Shown here: one piece after another, positions 26,116-33,980 of the stretch
Numbering within the stretch: position 1 is the first letter of the stretch
How the letters are laid out: each line of letters opens with the position of its first letter
Assembly: GCA_030526515.1 (NCBI GenBank)
Contig: JAUNCQ010000005.1
Coordinates: forward strand, 1 to 52,352
Length of the DNA stretch: 52,352 bases
Direction: 5' to 3'
DNA from: Coriobacteriia bacterium
Lineage (GTDB): Bacteria; Actinomycetota; Coriobacteriia; Coriobacteriales; Eggerthellaceae
Notes under the pieces: generated by a model
Told to the model about the DNA's origin: nothing
Seen by the model: the letters and a program-made list of their open reading frames with translations, nothing else
Databases searched by the model: none
Program-made: the position numbers and the translations under genes

Positions 26116-27435
26116 ATGTCTGAATTCGAATCCGTCATCACCCGCGGCTGCACGACCATTCTGGAGCAGCGGCGCGAAAAGGCCGTGCTGGTGGGCATCG
26201 ACCGCCCTGGCACCACCTGGCCCCTGGAGGCATCCCTGGCAGAGCTGTCCCGCCTGGTAGACACCGCCGGCGCCGACACCGTGGCCACCACCTCCCAGAA
26301 GGTGGACTCCCCGAACCCCCGCACCTTCGTGGGCTCGGGCAAGGCGGAGGAGATCGCCGACCTGTGCCGCGCCTACGCTGCGGACCTGGTGGTGTTCGAC
26401 GACGAGCTCACCCCGTCCCAGCAGTCCAACATGGAGCGTACCATGCCCAAGGACGTGAAGGTCATCGACCGTACCGCGCTGATCCTGGACATCTTCGCCC
26501 TGCATGCCACCAGCAAGGAGGGCCGCCTGCAGGTGCGCCTGGCCCAGAACCAGTATCTGCTCCCGCGCCTGCGCGGCATGTGGGCCCATCTGGCCTCCAA
26601 CCGCATGGGCGGCGGCGTTGGATCCCGCTTCGGTGAGGGCGAAAGCCAGCTCGAGGTCGACCGCCGTATGGTCCGCAAGCGCATCACCTCCATCAAGCGC
26701 GAGCTCGAGCACGTCTCCAAGGTTCGCGCCGTCCAGCGCGAGAGCCGCTACGCCAGCAACACCTTCAAGGTGGCCCTGGCCGGTTACACCAACGCCGGCA
26801 AGTCCAGCCTGCTGAACAACATGACCAACGCCGAGGTGCTCAGCTACGACAAGCTCTTCGCCACCCTGGACTCCACCACCCGCAAGCTGGTGCTGCCCGA
26901 GGGTCGCGAGGTCACCCTGACCGACACCGTCGGCTTCATCCAGAAGCTGCCCCACACCCTGGTGGATGCATTCAAGTCCACCCTGGAGGAAGTCGTGGGC
27001 GCTGACCTGATCCTGCACGTGGTGGACGTTTCCTCCAACGAGTTCGAGGACCAGATGATCGCCGTGGACGAGGTGCTCGGTCAGATCAAGGCCCAGGAGA
27101 TCGACCGCGTGGTGGTCTTCAACAAGTGTGACCTGATCTCCGAGGAGCAGATCCAGGGCATGCGCACCCGCTTTCCCAACGCGGTGTTCGTTTCGTCCGT
27201 GACCAACTACGGCATCGACGATCTGATCACCCGCATCGGCTTGATCGCCTCCTCCCGCGACCGCCGCCTGTGCGCCCTGGTGCCCTACAGCAAGGGCGAT
27301 CTGGTCTCCCTGGCCCATCAGCAGTGCCGCATCATCAGCGAAGAGTACCGCGAGGACGGCACCTACCTGGTCATGTTGGCAAGCCCAGCCATTGCCGTGC
27401 GCTTCAACGACTACCTGACCGAGGAAGGGGAGTAG
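26116..27435 (+). CDS. hflX: Ribosome-splitting GTPase HflX
   Basis: HflX (439 residues) is a translational GTPase that binds the 50S subunit and splits stalled or heat-damaged ribosomes. The N-terminal HflX domain (FVGSGKAEEIADLC, FDDELTPSQQSNME, RTALILDIFALHATSKEG) is followed by the glycine-rich GGGVGSRFGEGESQLE segment and a G domain with G1 GYTNAGKSSLLN, G3 DTVGFIQKLPH and G4 NKCD. The ATG is preceded by GAAAGGTAGAG. It ends the long plus-strand core block; a bidirectional terminator separates it from lexA. Confidence 0.96.
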   Translation: MSEFESVITRGCTTILEQRREKAVLVGIDRPGTTWPLEASLAELSRLVDTAGADTVATTSQKVDSPNPRTFVGSGKAEEIADLCRAYAADLVVFDDELTPSQQSNMERTMPKDVKVIDRTALILDIFALHATSKEGRLQVRLAQNQYLLPRLRGMWAHLASNRMGGGVGSRFGEGESQLEVDRRMVRKRITSIKRELEHVSKVRAVQRESRYASNTFKVALAGYTNAGKSSLLNNMTNAEVLSYDKLFATLDSTTRKLVLPEGREVTLTDTVGFIQKLPHTLVDAFKSTLEEVVGADLILHVVDVSSNEFEDQMIAVDEVLGQIKAQEIDRVVVFNKCDLISEEQIQGMRTRFPNAVFVSSVTNYGIDDLITRIGLIASSRDRRLCALVPYSKGDLVSLAHQQCRIISEEYREDGTYLVMLASPAIAVRFNDYLTEEGE

Positions 27436-27490
27436 GGGCTCCCTTTCGCCCGTATGCGCGCCCTGTGCATGCGTCAGCCCCGTAAACACG

Positions 27491-27523
27491 ACGCCCTCGC
27501 AACCAAGACGGCTGCGAGGGCGT
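27491..27523. terminator. Bidirectional terminator between hflX and lexA
   Basis: ACGCCCTCGCA (27491-27501) pairs perfectly with TGCGAGGGCGT (27513-27523). It serves the convergent genes hflX (plus) and lexA (minus). The T-tracts are short on both sides. Confidence 0.85.
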
Positions 27524-27545
27524 TCTGCTATCTGATGTCGTAACG

Positions 27546-28217
27546 CTACAGGCGGCGGAAAACGGCCACCACCTTGCCGGCGATGGAGCAGTCGCGGGTG
27601 ATGATGGGCTCCATGGAGGAGTTCTCCGGCTGCAGACGGATGTGGTCGGCCTCGCGGAAGTAGCGCTTGACCGTTGCGCCGTCATCGATGATGGCAACCA
27701 CGATGTCGCCGTTGTTGGCGTTGGGCTGCTCCTTCACGACCACGTAGTCGCCGTCGTTGATGCCGCACTCAACCATGCTGTCACCCCTGACGGAGAGCAT
27801 GAAGGATGCTGCATCGCCCACGATATCCGTAGGCAGGGACATGGTGTCCTCAATGTTCTGCTCAGCCAGAATCGGCACGCCGGCCGCCACGTTGCCCACC
27901 AGGGGTACTTCAACCGTACGGGCGAAAGAGGGGGTCAGCACGTTGCTGAACATCTGGGCACGGGAGGCCTGCTCAACCTCGGGCTCGGATGCTTCGCCCT
28001 CCTGGTCGACCAAGATGATGGAGCGGGACTTGTGCGCGTCGCGCTTGATCAGGCCCTTGTCCTCCAGCGCCTTCAGATGCACGTGGACGGTGGAAGGGGA
28101 GGACAGGCCGAGTTCCTTGCAGATGTCACGGACAGTGGGAGCGTACCCCCTCTCCTCGATGCACTTGCGGATGCAGTCGAGAACGGCCTTCTGTCGCTTT
28201 GATGGTTCGGAGCCCAT
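27546..28217 (-). CDS. lexA: SOS repressor LexA
   Basis: LexA (223 residues) represses SOS genes until RecA filaments trigger its self-cleavage. The N-terminal winged helix (KRQKAVLDCIRKCIEERGYAPTVRDICKELG, SSPSTVHVHLKALEDKG) is followed by the Ala-Gly cleavage site in VGNVAAGVPILAEQ, the catalytic serine in RGDSM and the catalytic lysine in ATVKRYF. The start at 28217 (MGSEPSKRQ) is preceded by GGAAAGGAC; the frame is open further upstream, but through the operator region. The upstream region holds three LexA boxes, so lexA is autoregulated together with the divergent gene. Confidence 0.96.
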   Translation of the reverse strand: MGSEPSKRQKAVLDCIRKCIEERGYAPTVRDICKELGLSSPSTVHVHLKALEDKGLIKRDAHKSRSIILVDQEGEASEPEVEQASRAQMFSNVLTPSFARTVEVPLVGNVAAGVPILAEQNIEDTMSLPTDIVGDAASFMLSVRGDSMVECGINDGDYVVVKEQPNANNGDIVVAIIDDGATVKRYFREADHIRLQPENSSMEPIITRDCSIAGKVVAVFRRL

Positions 28218-28238
28218 ATGCTGTCCTTTCCTATATTG

Positions 28239-28308
28239 CGAACAAATGTTTGAATATTTGTTGACATGAACTTTTGTTCGAATTATTATAAACACGAACA
28301 TTGGTTCT
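28239..28308 (+). promoter_or_regulatory. Divergent SOS control region with three LexA boxes
   Basis: Boxes: CGAACAAATGTTTG (28239-28252), TGAACTTTTGTTCG (28267-28280, reverse CGAACAAAAGTTCA) and CGAACATTGGTTCT (28295-28308). The middle box fills the spacer of a near-ideal plus-strand promoter: TTGACA (28261-28266), 17 bp, TATTAT (28284-28289), and the third box covers the expected start site near 28296. The minus-strand lexA promoter is less obvious. Confidence 0.9.
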
Positions 28309-28332
28309 ATGCAAGGAGCAGGAGGCAAACAA

Positions 28333-28638
28333 ATGGCAGAATTCGCAAATATCTCCTTCGTGCAGGGCACCTCGGCACTCAAGATCGAGCACACGGCCCA
28401 TCAGAACGTCGTTCGCCTCGAACAGGAAGACTTCTGCCGAAGCATCTACCAGCAGGAATCCGAGCCCGAGCCCATCACCTACTGCGACTACGTGCGCGAA
28501 TGCGCTCGCGAGGCAGCCGAGGTGATCGCCCACGGAAGCCTGGAGACCACCATGCCGGCCATGTTCACCCGTCCGCAGGCAGCAGTCCTCGGCACCATCA
28601 TCGGCGCCCTGACGCTGTTCTGCATGTTCTTCGCCTAA
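28333..28638 (+). CDS. SOS-controlled small tail-anchored protein, candidate division inhibitor
   Basis: A 101-residue protein that I do not recognise by sequence. It is acidic, with residues 1-80 soluble (QEDFCRSIYQQESEPEPITY, CDYVRECAREAAEVIAHG) and a hydrophobic segment at 82-101 (AAVLGTIIGALTLFCMFF) that forms the extreme C-terminus, so it should be tail-anchored with the bulk in the cytoplasm. GGAGCAGGAGG lies before ATG 28333; ATG 28309 is in frame but too close to the expected transcript start. The promoter has LexA boxes in its spacer and at its start site. The place between lexA and nrdR is that of SOS division inhibitors in other Gram-positives (YneA, DivS, ChiZ), but LysM is absent here. 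Confidence 0.75.
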   Translation: MAEFANISFVQGTSALKIEHTAHQNVVRLEQEDFCRSIYQQESEPEPITYCDYVRECAREAAEVIAHGSLETTMPAMFTRPQAAVLGTIIGALTLFCMFFA

Positions 28639-28683
28639 TCCCGCAACCCCGGTCTTGCTGCGTTGGCCGCGGGTTCTTACTTG

Positions 28684-28716
28684 GGCCGCCCCCGATCTTG
28701 CTGCGCGGGGGCGGCC
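28684..28716 (+). terminator. Terminator after the SOS small gene
   Basis: GGCCGCCCCCG (28684-28694) pairs perfectly with CGGGGGCGGCC (28706-28716), followed by TCCTCTTT. It ends the SOS transcript before nrdR. The string CTTGCTGCG occurs both just before it and in its loop. Confidence 0.85.
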
Positions 28717-28752
28717 TCCTCTTTCGTCCTGAAAAGAGGGGAGTGGACCATA

Positions 28753-28802
28753 CAATTTATTGATTTTGTCCTGCGAAACTATGACTTGAAAACAATATCT
28801 AG
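28753..28802 (+). promoter_or_regulatory. Candidate NrdR boxes upstream of nrdR
   Basis: CAATATCTAG (28793-28802) fits the NrdR-box core CWATATMTWG, and CAATTTATTG (28753-28762) fits with one mismatch. The two are 40 bp apart start to start, about four helical turns. This AT-rich stretch is the nrdR promoter region and suggests autoregulation. Confidence 0.55.
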
Positions 28803-28837
28803 TATGCTGTCCCTAGTCCCATCTAGGAAGGATGCCT

Positions 28838-29299
28838 ATGCGCTGCCCCTCATGTTCGCACCTGGAGTCCAAGGTCGTTGACTCCCGATCCAATGACGAC
28901 AGCACCTCCATTCGCCGTCGAAGGGAATGCCTGAAATGCGGCACTCGCTTCACCACGTACGAGCGTCTGGGCGAAAACCCCATGATCGTCATCAAGTCCG
29001 ACGGCTCCTCGGAGGCATACAGCCGTGACAAGCTGTTCCGCGGCATCCTGGTTGCCTGCGCCAAGCGCCCGGTGAGCGCTGACGCCATCAGCAGCATCAT
29101 CGACGACATCGAGGTCGAAATCCGCAAGCATCCCAAGTGCGAGATCGGATCCAAGGAGCTCGGAGACATGGTCGTGGAGCGATTGGGCCAGCTGGACGTA
29201 GTGGCGTACGTGCGCTTCGCCAGCGTCTACAAGGACTACCAGGACATCGAGGAGTTCATGGGTGCACTGGACGCACTCCAGAAGAAGAACCAGGACTAA
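28838..29299 (+). CDS. nrdR: Transcriptional repressor NrdR
   Basis: NrdR (153 residues) represses ribonucleotide reductase genes in response to bound ATP/dATP. The N-terminal zinc ribbon MRCPSCSHLESKVVDSR and CLKCGTRFTTYER is followed by the ATP-cone domain (VIKSDGSSEAYSRDKLFRGIL, CAKRPVS). I use ATG 28838 because AGGAAGG sits 6 nt upstream and NrdR proteins begin MRCP; ATG 28832 is in frame. It lies beside the lexA region as in many actinobacteria, and dut follows 13 bp later, grouping dNTP-pool control genes. Confidence 0.96.
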   Translation: MRCPSCSHLESKVVDSRSNDDSTSIRRRRECLKCGTRFTTYERLGENPMIVIKSDGSSEAYSRDKLFRGILVACAKRPVSADAISSIIDDIEVEIRKHPKCEIGSKELGDMVVERLGQLDVVAYVRFASVYKDYQDIEEFMGALDALQKKNQD

Positions 29300-29312
29300 T
29301 ACGGAGGCTCAG

Positions 29313-29750
29313 ATGGTGACCCTTCCGGTCAAGCTGTTCGATGAGGGAATCGAACAGCCTTCCTATGCATACGCAGGAGATGCGGGCCTTGACCTGCGCT
29401 CGACTATTGACGCGACCCTGATGCCGGGGGAGAGGCTCATGGCGCCCACAGGCATCGGCGTGGCCCTGCCGCAGGGTTACGCAGGCCTGGTGGTCCCCAG
29501 GAGCGGACTGGCAGCCAAGCACGGCATATCCGTGGTAAACGCACCGGGCCTGATCGACAGCGGCTATAGGGGAGAGATCCGCGTGGTGCTGATCAACCTG
29601 GACCCCCGTGAGCCATTCCAGATCAAACGAGGCGACCGCATTGCCCAGCTGATGGTGGTGCCGTTTGCCCATGCGGACATCGCGGTCGTACCTGAGCTGG
29701 ATCAGACGGAACGAGACGCCGGCGGCTTCGGCAGCAGCGGTGTGAATTAG
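29313..29750 (+). CDS. dut: dUTP diphosphatase
   Basis: Trimeric dUTPase (145 residues) hydrolyses dUTP to dUMP and keeps uracil out of DNA. All five motifs are seen: AGDAGLDLRS, PRSGLAAKHGI, GLIDSGYRGEIRVVLIN, RGDRIAQLMVVP and RDAGGFGSSG. ACGGAGG lies before the ATG. It follows nrdR closely, so the pair is probably co-transcribed. Confidence 0.96.
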   Translation: MVTLPVKLFDEGIEQPSYAYAGDAGLDLRSTIDATLMPGERLMAPTGIGVALPQGYAGLVVPRSGLAAKHGISVVNAPGLIDSGYRGEIRVVLINLDPREPFQIKRGDRIAQLMVVPFAHADIAVVPELDQTERDAGGFGSSGVN

Positions 29751-29772
29751 GTTTACATAACTTGGAGCACTT

Positions 29773-30249
29773 ATGAATCCCATGCCCAACAAGAACTTGA
29801 CGGACAAAGAATACCTGAGCCTGGCAAAGAGCCTTGCCCGCACATCAGCTATCGCAATCATCTGCGCTGCAGTGAGCATGTTCATCGGCGGCATTGCGCT
29901 GAGCACCGTCGGCGTGCTTGTAGCATTGGTTTCCTTCGTGTCTGCGCGAAAGGTAGTCCAGGGCATCAGTCAAGAGAATCAATCTACAGCAGCCATAGAT
30001 GAATACCTGGCCGCCTACAGCAGATTAAAGGCTACTCTGATCGCCGCAGTTTTCGCCCTGATAATCAACGTGGCTTCTGTGGCGTATATCTGGCCGCAGA
30101 TCCAGGAATATCTGGCAACGGGAGATCCCAGCAGCCTGAGCCAGATGCTCGGCGGCAATGGTTCCTCCAACAACGGCAGTTCCGGTTTCTGGGGCTCTGG
30201 TAGTTCCGGAACGGGCAGTGCGCCGTCCTCCGGCGGTTCCTTCTGGTAG
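29773..30249 (+). CDS. Small membrane protein with Gly/Ser-rich tail, unknown
   Basis: A 158-residue protein not recognised. Two or three membrane segments are visible: about residues 24-57 (AIAIICAAVSMFIGGIALSTVGVL, possibly two helices in a hairpin) and 88-110 (TLIAAVFALIINVASVAYIWP). The last 35 residues are Gly/Ser/Asn with Trp (SGFWGSGSS, SSGGSFW). It starts 22 bp after dut with GGAG upstream, so it is likely in the same transcript. Codon choice is less GC-rich at third positions than in the core genes. Confidence 0.65.
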   Translation: MNPMPNKNLTDKEYLSLAKSLARTSAIAIICAAVSMFIGGIALSTVGVLVALVSFVSARKVVQGISQENQSTAAIDEYLAAYSRLKATLIAAVFALIINVASVAYIWPQIQEYLATGDPSSLSQMLGGNGSSNNGSSGFWGSGSSGTGSAPSSGGSFW

Positions 30250-30268
30250 AGCGGGCGCTCCCCCTGGC

Positions 30269-30297
30269 ATCAGGCAATTTATACATATATTGCTGAT
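30269..30297. promoter_or_regulatory. AT-rich inverted repeat before the hybrid kinase gene
   Basis: ATCAGGCAAT (30269-30278) pairs with ATTGCTGAT (30289-30297) with one bulged G, within an AT-rich island (about 30277-30318) that stands out from the GC-rich surroundings. It may be an operator or promoter for the kinase gene; several -10-like hexamers overlap, so no single promoter is assigned. About 110 nt of leader follow. Confidence 0.45.
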
Positions 30298-30421
30298 AAT
30301 ATATGTTATGTAAACCTATCTAAGATCGCCAAGGGCGGCCCCACAGGAGTAAATTCCCACCCATGCAGTCGGAAAGCAGTATCATGTTTTCAGCTGAGTA
30401 ATCGTCAACAGGAGAAACGTG

Positions 30422-33121
30422 ATGGCACGCCTTTACGATACCGGCGAGAAGAACGCGAGAGGGTTTCGCGCCCCGCTGACCCGTCGAATGATGAACGCCT
30501 GGCTCTATGCAGGCCTGGAAAAGCATGAGTACGCCGAAATCAAAGATGCGTACCACACGCCGAACTCGTCGACTCTTTACTACGGCGCGCTTCTGGCGCT
30601 TCTCGCTACGCTGACCGTCGTAGTGTCGGGCACGTTCGCGCAATCCACGCTCCCCCACGAAATGGCGTACCTGACCTTTGGCGCCGCAAACCTTGCCATC
30701 GCAGCAGCCTCCTATCTCCTGAAGAGAAACGACCAACCCGCCCCTACCCTCCTTGTGGTGGTTTTCGCCCTCTCCGTATACCTCTTCGGAATATTCGTCG
30801 GCGCTGTCCACGAGACGCACACACTCGCCGTCACCTTCATGGTGTCTCTCATCCTCATTCCGATGGTGTTCAACTCAACCCCTGCGGTCATGCTCAGCGA
30901 GATGATTGCCGTCGCCGTTCTCTTTATCCTCACGGTCTCCCAGCACAAGGCCCCGGAGGCGGCGCAGGTCGACATTGCCAATGCCATAAACTTCAGCGTC
31001 ATAAGCCTTGTGGCGAATATCTACGTGTACAAGACGAAGGCAAGAGGCTACCTGGAGGGCATCAGGAGGGTTAAGAACGAAACGGCGCTGGAAGCCGCAA
31101 ATTCCAAGAACGTCGAGCTTCTGGCTGCGGAGCGCGAGCACAGCAGCATCATCGAGTCGCTGGCGCGTATCTACATCTCCATGGCTCGCATCGACCTGCG
31201 CAAGGAAACGTTCCAAAGAATCGCATCCCAGAAGCAGAGCAAGTATGCCCTCGGCGAAGAATACGACGCGCACAAGGTCAAGCAGTCAATCATCGAACGC
31301 AGCGTAGCACCAGATTTCATCCCCCTGATCAAAGCGTTCCTAGACATCGACACCATCGCCGAGCGTCTGGGCGACCAGCCCATCATCTCCCAGACGTTCC
31401 AGGACAACCACGGTACATGGCAAAAGTGCATCATCGTGCCTATGTCCAAGGATGCTAGCGGCCAGGTAATATCGGTGATCGTGGCTATTCTGGACGTAAA
31501 CGCAGAAATGACTGTTCTGGAGTCAAAAGACCACCTGATTCAAGCACTGGCAATCCCCTACGACAACGTCTTTGCCGTCGACGCAAATAGCGGAGACAGC
31601 GTATGCTTCCAGATGTCCCGGGAGACCAAGAACATCCGCGGGCACAAGTACGTTACCAGCGGCTACAAGCTCGGCCTGGCCAGCTACGTGAAGGACTTCG
31701 TCCTCGAGGACGATCGTCAGTTATTCGACGCAATCAGCAATGCCCCCTCCGCCCTGGCCCTGCTGGAATCGAAGACGACCTATTCCTTCACCTACCGAAT
31801 GGTGCGAAACGGTCGCCTGCAATACTACCAGTGCATGATGGTCTTGCCCGACCCTGCCCGCAAAGAGTTTGTGATGGCCTTCCGTAACGTCAGCGACGAG
31901 AAGCGACTCGAACTCATTCAACAGCAGCGGCTTGAAAAGGCCCTGGTGAACGCAGAGTCGGCCAGCAAGGCAAAGTCCGACTTCCTGTTCAACATGAGTC
32001 ACGACATCCGAACGCCCATGAACGCCATCATGGGATTCCGCGACCTGCTGGAAAAGCACCAGGACGACCCCGTGCGCAGGCAGGACTGCCTGGACAAGAT
32101 CAAGGCCGCCAACGAGGTGCTCTTGTCCATCATTAACAACGTCCTGGAGATGACCCGCATCGAGCAGGGCGCCATCGGAGTGGACGAGACGCCGGCAAGC
32201 GTCGACCAGTTCTGCGACGGCATCGAATCCATGTTCTGCGAGATGATGGCCGCCAAGGGCATCGACTTCACAATCGAAAACAACGTGACACACCCATACG
32301 TCTACGCCGACTTGCCCAAGACCCGCGAGCTGTTCATCAACATCGTCTCCAACGCCTACAAGTACACGAACCCTGGCGGAAGCGTACGGGTGACGATCGA
32401 GGAAACACCCTCCGATGACCCAAGCAAGACCACATTCAAGTCCACCGTGACCGACACCGGCATAGGCATGAGCAAGGAATTCCTGCCACGCATGTTCGAC
32501 GAGTTCTCCCGCGAGAACAACACCACGGATGCGAAGATCGAGGGCACCGGCCTGGGCATGCCCATCGTCAAGCGCCTGGCCGACCTCATGGGCGGACACG
32601 TAGAGGTCGAAAGCGAAAAGGGCGTCGGCACCACCGTCACCTTCATCAACTCCCACCGCATCGCCAACGCAGAGGAATGCGGAGGCATCATCGACCGCAC
32701 GATCGACTTGGATCTGATCGCCGGCAAGCGCATCCTGCTTGCGGAAGACAACGACCTCAACGCCGAAATTGCCATTGAGCTTCTGGGCGAAGCAGGCCTC
32801 GAAGTCGAGCGCGCAGAGGATGGCGCCATTTGCTGCGACATGCTCAAAGCCGCCGAGCCGGGATACTACGACCTCATCCTCATGGACATCCAGATGCCAA
32901 ACATGAACGGCTACGACGCAGCCATCGCAATCAGGAACCTGGCCGACCCCATAAAGGCCTCCATCCCCATTGTGGCCATGACCGCGAACGCATTCGAGGA
33001 GGATAAGCAGGAGGCCCTGCTATGCGGCATGAATGGGCACCTTGCCAAACCGGTTAATGCGAAGGAGATCCTGCGCCACCTCTCGAGCCTGTTCAAGAAC
33101 AATCAGGGCACAACGCGTTAG
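30422..33121 (+). CDS. Hybrid sensor histidine kinase / response regulator (paralogue 1)
   Basis: An 899-residue membrane kinase. It begins with a short cytoplasmic stretch carrying AWLYAGLEKHEY, then about six membrane segments (residues 55-210), a coiled coil, and a long sensory region (about 230-490) with PAS-like features. The HisKA domain has NMSHDIRTPMNAIMGF with the phospho-accepting His near residue 527; the HATPase has N-box, DTGIGMS and EGTGLGM. A receiver domain at the C-terminus (LLAEDNDLN, LILMDIQMP; Asp near 822) ends the protein. No DNA-binding regulator gene adjoins it. AGGAGA precedes ATG 30422. It is paralogous to the kinase at 39.4-41.7 kb but has about 130 more residues in the sensory region. 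The signal is unknown. Confidence 0.9.
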   Translation: MARLYDTGEKNARGFRAPLTRRMMNAWLYAGLEKHEYAEIKDAYHTPNSSTLYYGALLALLATLTVVVSGTFAQSTLPHEMAYLTFGAANLAIAAASYLLKRNDQPAPTLLVVVFALSVYLFGIFVGAVHETHTLAVTFMVSLILIPMVFNSTPAVMLSEMIAVAVLFILTVSQHKAPEAAQVDIANAINFSVISLVANIYVYKTKARGYLEGIRRVKNETALEAANSKNVELLAAEREHSSIIESLARIYISMARIDLRKETFQRIASQKQSKYALGEEYDAHKVKQSIIERSVAPDFIPLIKAFLDIDTIAERLGDQPIISQTFQDNHGTWQKCIIVPMSKDASGQVISVIVAILDVNAEMTVLESKDHLIQALAIPYDNVFAVDANSGDSVCFQMSRETKNIRGHKYVTSGYKLGLASYVKDFVLEDDRQLFDAISNAPSALALLESKTTYSFTYRMVRNGRLQYYQCMMVLPDPARKEFVMAFRNVSDEKRLELIQQQRLEKALVNAESASKAKSDFLFNMSHDIRTPMNAIMGFRDLLEKHQDDPVRRQDCLDKIKAANEVLLSIINNVLEMTRIEQGAIGVDETPASVDQFCDGIESMFCEMMAAKGIDFTIENNVTHPYVYADLPKTRELFINIVSNAYKYTNPGGSVRVTIEETPSDDPSKTTFKSTVTDTGIGMSKEFLPRMFDEFSRENNTTDAKIEGTGLGMPIVKRLADLMGGHVEVESEKGVGTTVTFINSHRIANAEECGGIIDRTIDLDLIAGKRILLAEDNDLNAEIAIELLGEAGLEVERAEDGAICCDMLKAAEPGYYDLILMDIQMPNMNGYDAAIAIRNLADPIKASIPIVAMTANAFEEDKQEALLCGMNGHLAKPVNAKEILRHLSSLFKNNQGTTR

Positions 33122-33155
33122 CCTGCAGCCCAAGAAGCCTAATATAGCCAGCTGA

Positions 33156-33734
33156 TCAGTCCGTCGCCGACGCCATGATCACCACGTACCGGTCCATGGC
33201 TCCGTCATAGAACGTCCAGCAGGATGCACCCCACCATTCATGCCCCATGTCGAAGTAGTCCGACCAGCCGGTGGACCACTCGTACGCCACCAGCGCATCA
33301 ATCCCCTGAGGAAACAGCGCCTGGTTGACCAGCTCGAAGTCCTCCCTGCCATAGCGCTCACGAACAATCTGGCCCTCGATCACCACGGGCTCGGTGCCAT
33401 GGGGCGGCTCCAGGAAGGCGGTCCAGTACGGAATCCTGTCGTCCTGGTACGGGCCATCGTAGTACATGAGCTCTCTTTCAGGGAGACCATCGAATCTGCG
33501 AGGAATTTCCAGAATGCTGCCAGGGTCAACCAGCATGGCCGCCGCCTTGCCCACATCCCAGGACCACCCGCCCTGCACGCGGGCCGAGCACTCCGCCATA
33601 GCCAGGTCCAGGGCCCGCCTGTGCGCCTCAAGGCCGCACGCGCCGTCATCCTCGGCCGCCAGCAGATAATCAACGCAGCAGCATCCGTAGCGTTCCAGAA
33701 CGCGAAGGAACCTTTCGTCCTCCAACTTCCTCAT
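33156..33734 (-). CDS. Hypothetical protein, Trp/Tyr-rich
   Basis: A 192-residue soluble protein with no family that I recognise. It starts with a helical acidic region (LEDERFLRVLERYGCCCVDYLL), has a WSWDVGKAAAMLVDPGSILEIP segment, and is rich in aromatic residues toward the end (EWSTGWSDYFDMGHEWWG, WTFYDG). There is no signal peptide or membrane segment. The start at 33734 is supported by GGAGGTG six nt upstream. It converges with the kinase gene (35 bp between stops) and diverges from the SDR gene. The look is that of a single-domain globular protein; a role as an immunity protein is possible but unsupported. Confidence 0.6.
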   Translation of the reverse strand: MRKLEDERFLRVLERYGCCCVDYLLAAEDDGACGLEAHRRALDLAMAECSARVQGGWSWDVGKAAAMLVDPGSILEIPRRFDGLPERELMYYDGPYQDDRIPYWTAFLEPPHGTEPVVIEGQIVRERYGREDFELVNQALFPQGIDALVAYEWSTGWSDYFDMGHEWWGASCWTFYDGAMDRYVVIMASATD

Positions 33735-33762
33735 GGGCGCCACCTCCTACAGAGCCTTGACC

Positions 33763-33876
33763 AGCGGGCGAAAACGCCTGAAGCCAACCCGCCAAGCCCA
33801 TGGTAACGGGTTTTCACGCGAACAGGAGCGCGCACGCGAAATCATAACTCAGGGACCCGCGCGCCTTTCGCCCGCT
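33763..33876. repeat. Perfect 11-bp inverted repeats AGCGGGCGAAA / TTTCGCCCGCT, 92 bp apart
   Basis: AGCGGGCGAAA at 33763-33773 and TTTCGCCCGCT at 33866-33876 lie in the divergent promoter region between the hypothetical gene and the SDR gene. A second nested pair ACGGGTT/AACCCGT is nearby. Both arms contain the over-represented GGGCGAAA motif. Confidence 0.7.
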
Positions 33877-33980
33877 AGACGAAGAACCCGTCCCCTTTTG
33901 CCGCCGTGCCCCATCCTCCGCGACGCCAGGGTGCATGATGGGACCGTAGTAGTAGACACCCGAAGGAAAGGCGCAGACCT

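Noticed and set aside
30363-30401. Short leader reading frame (12 codons) before hybrid kinase 1
   Set aside because: The only AGGAG is 13 nt from its ATG and the peptide has no regulatory codon run.
30311-30421. Cyclic di-GMP riboswitch before hybrid kinase 1
   Set aside because: The conserved core of the GEMM aptamer is not present.
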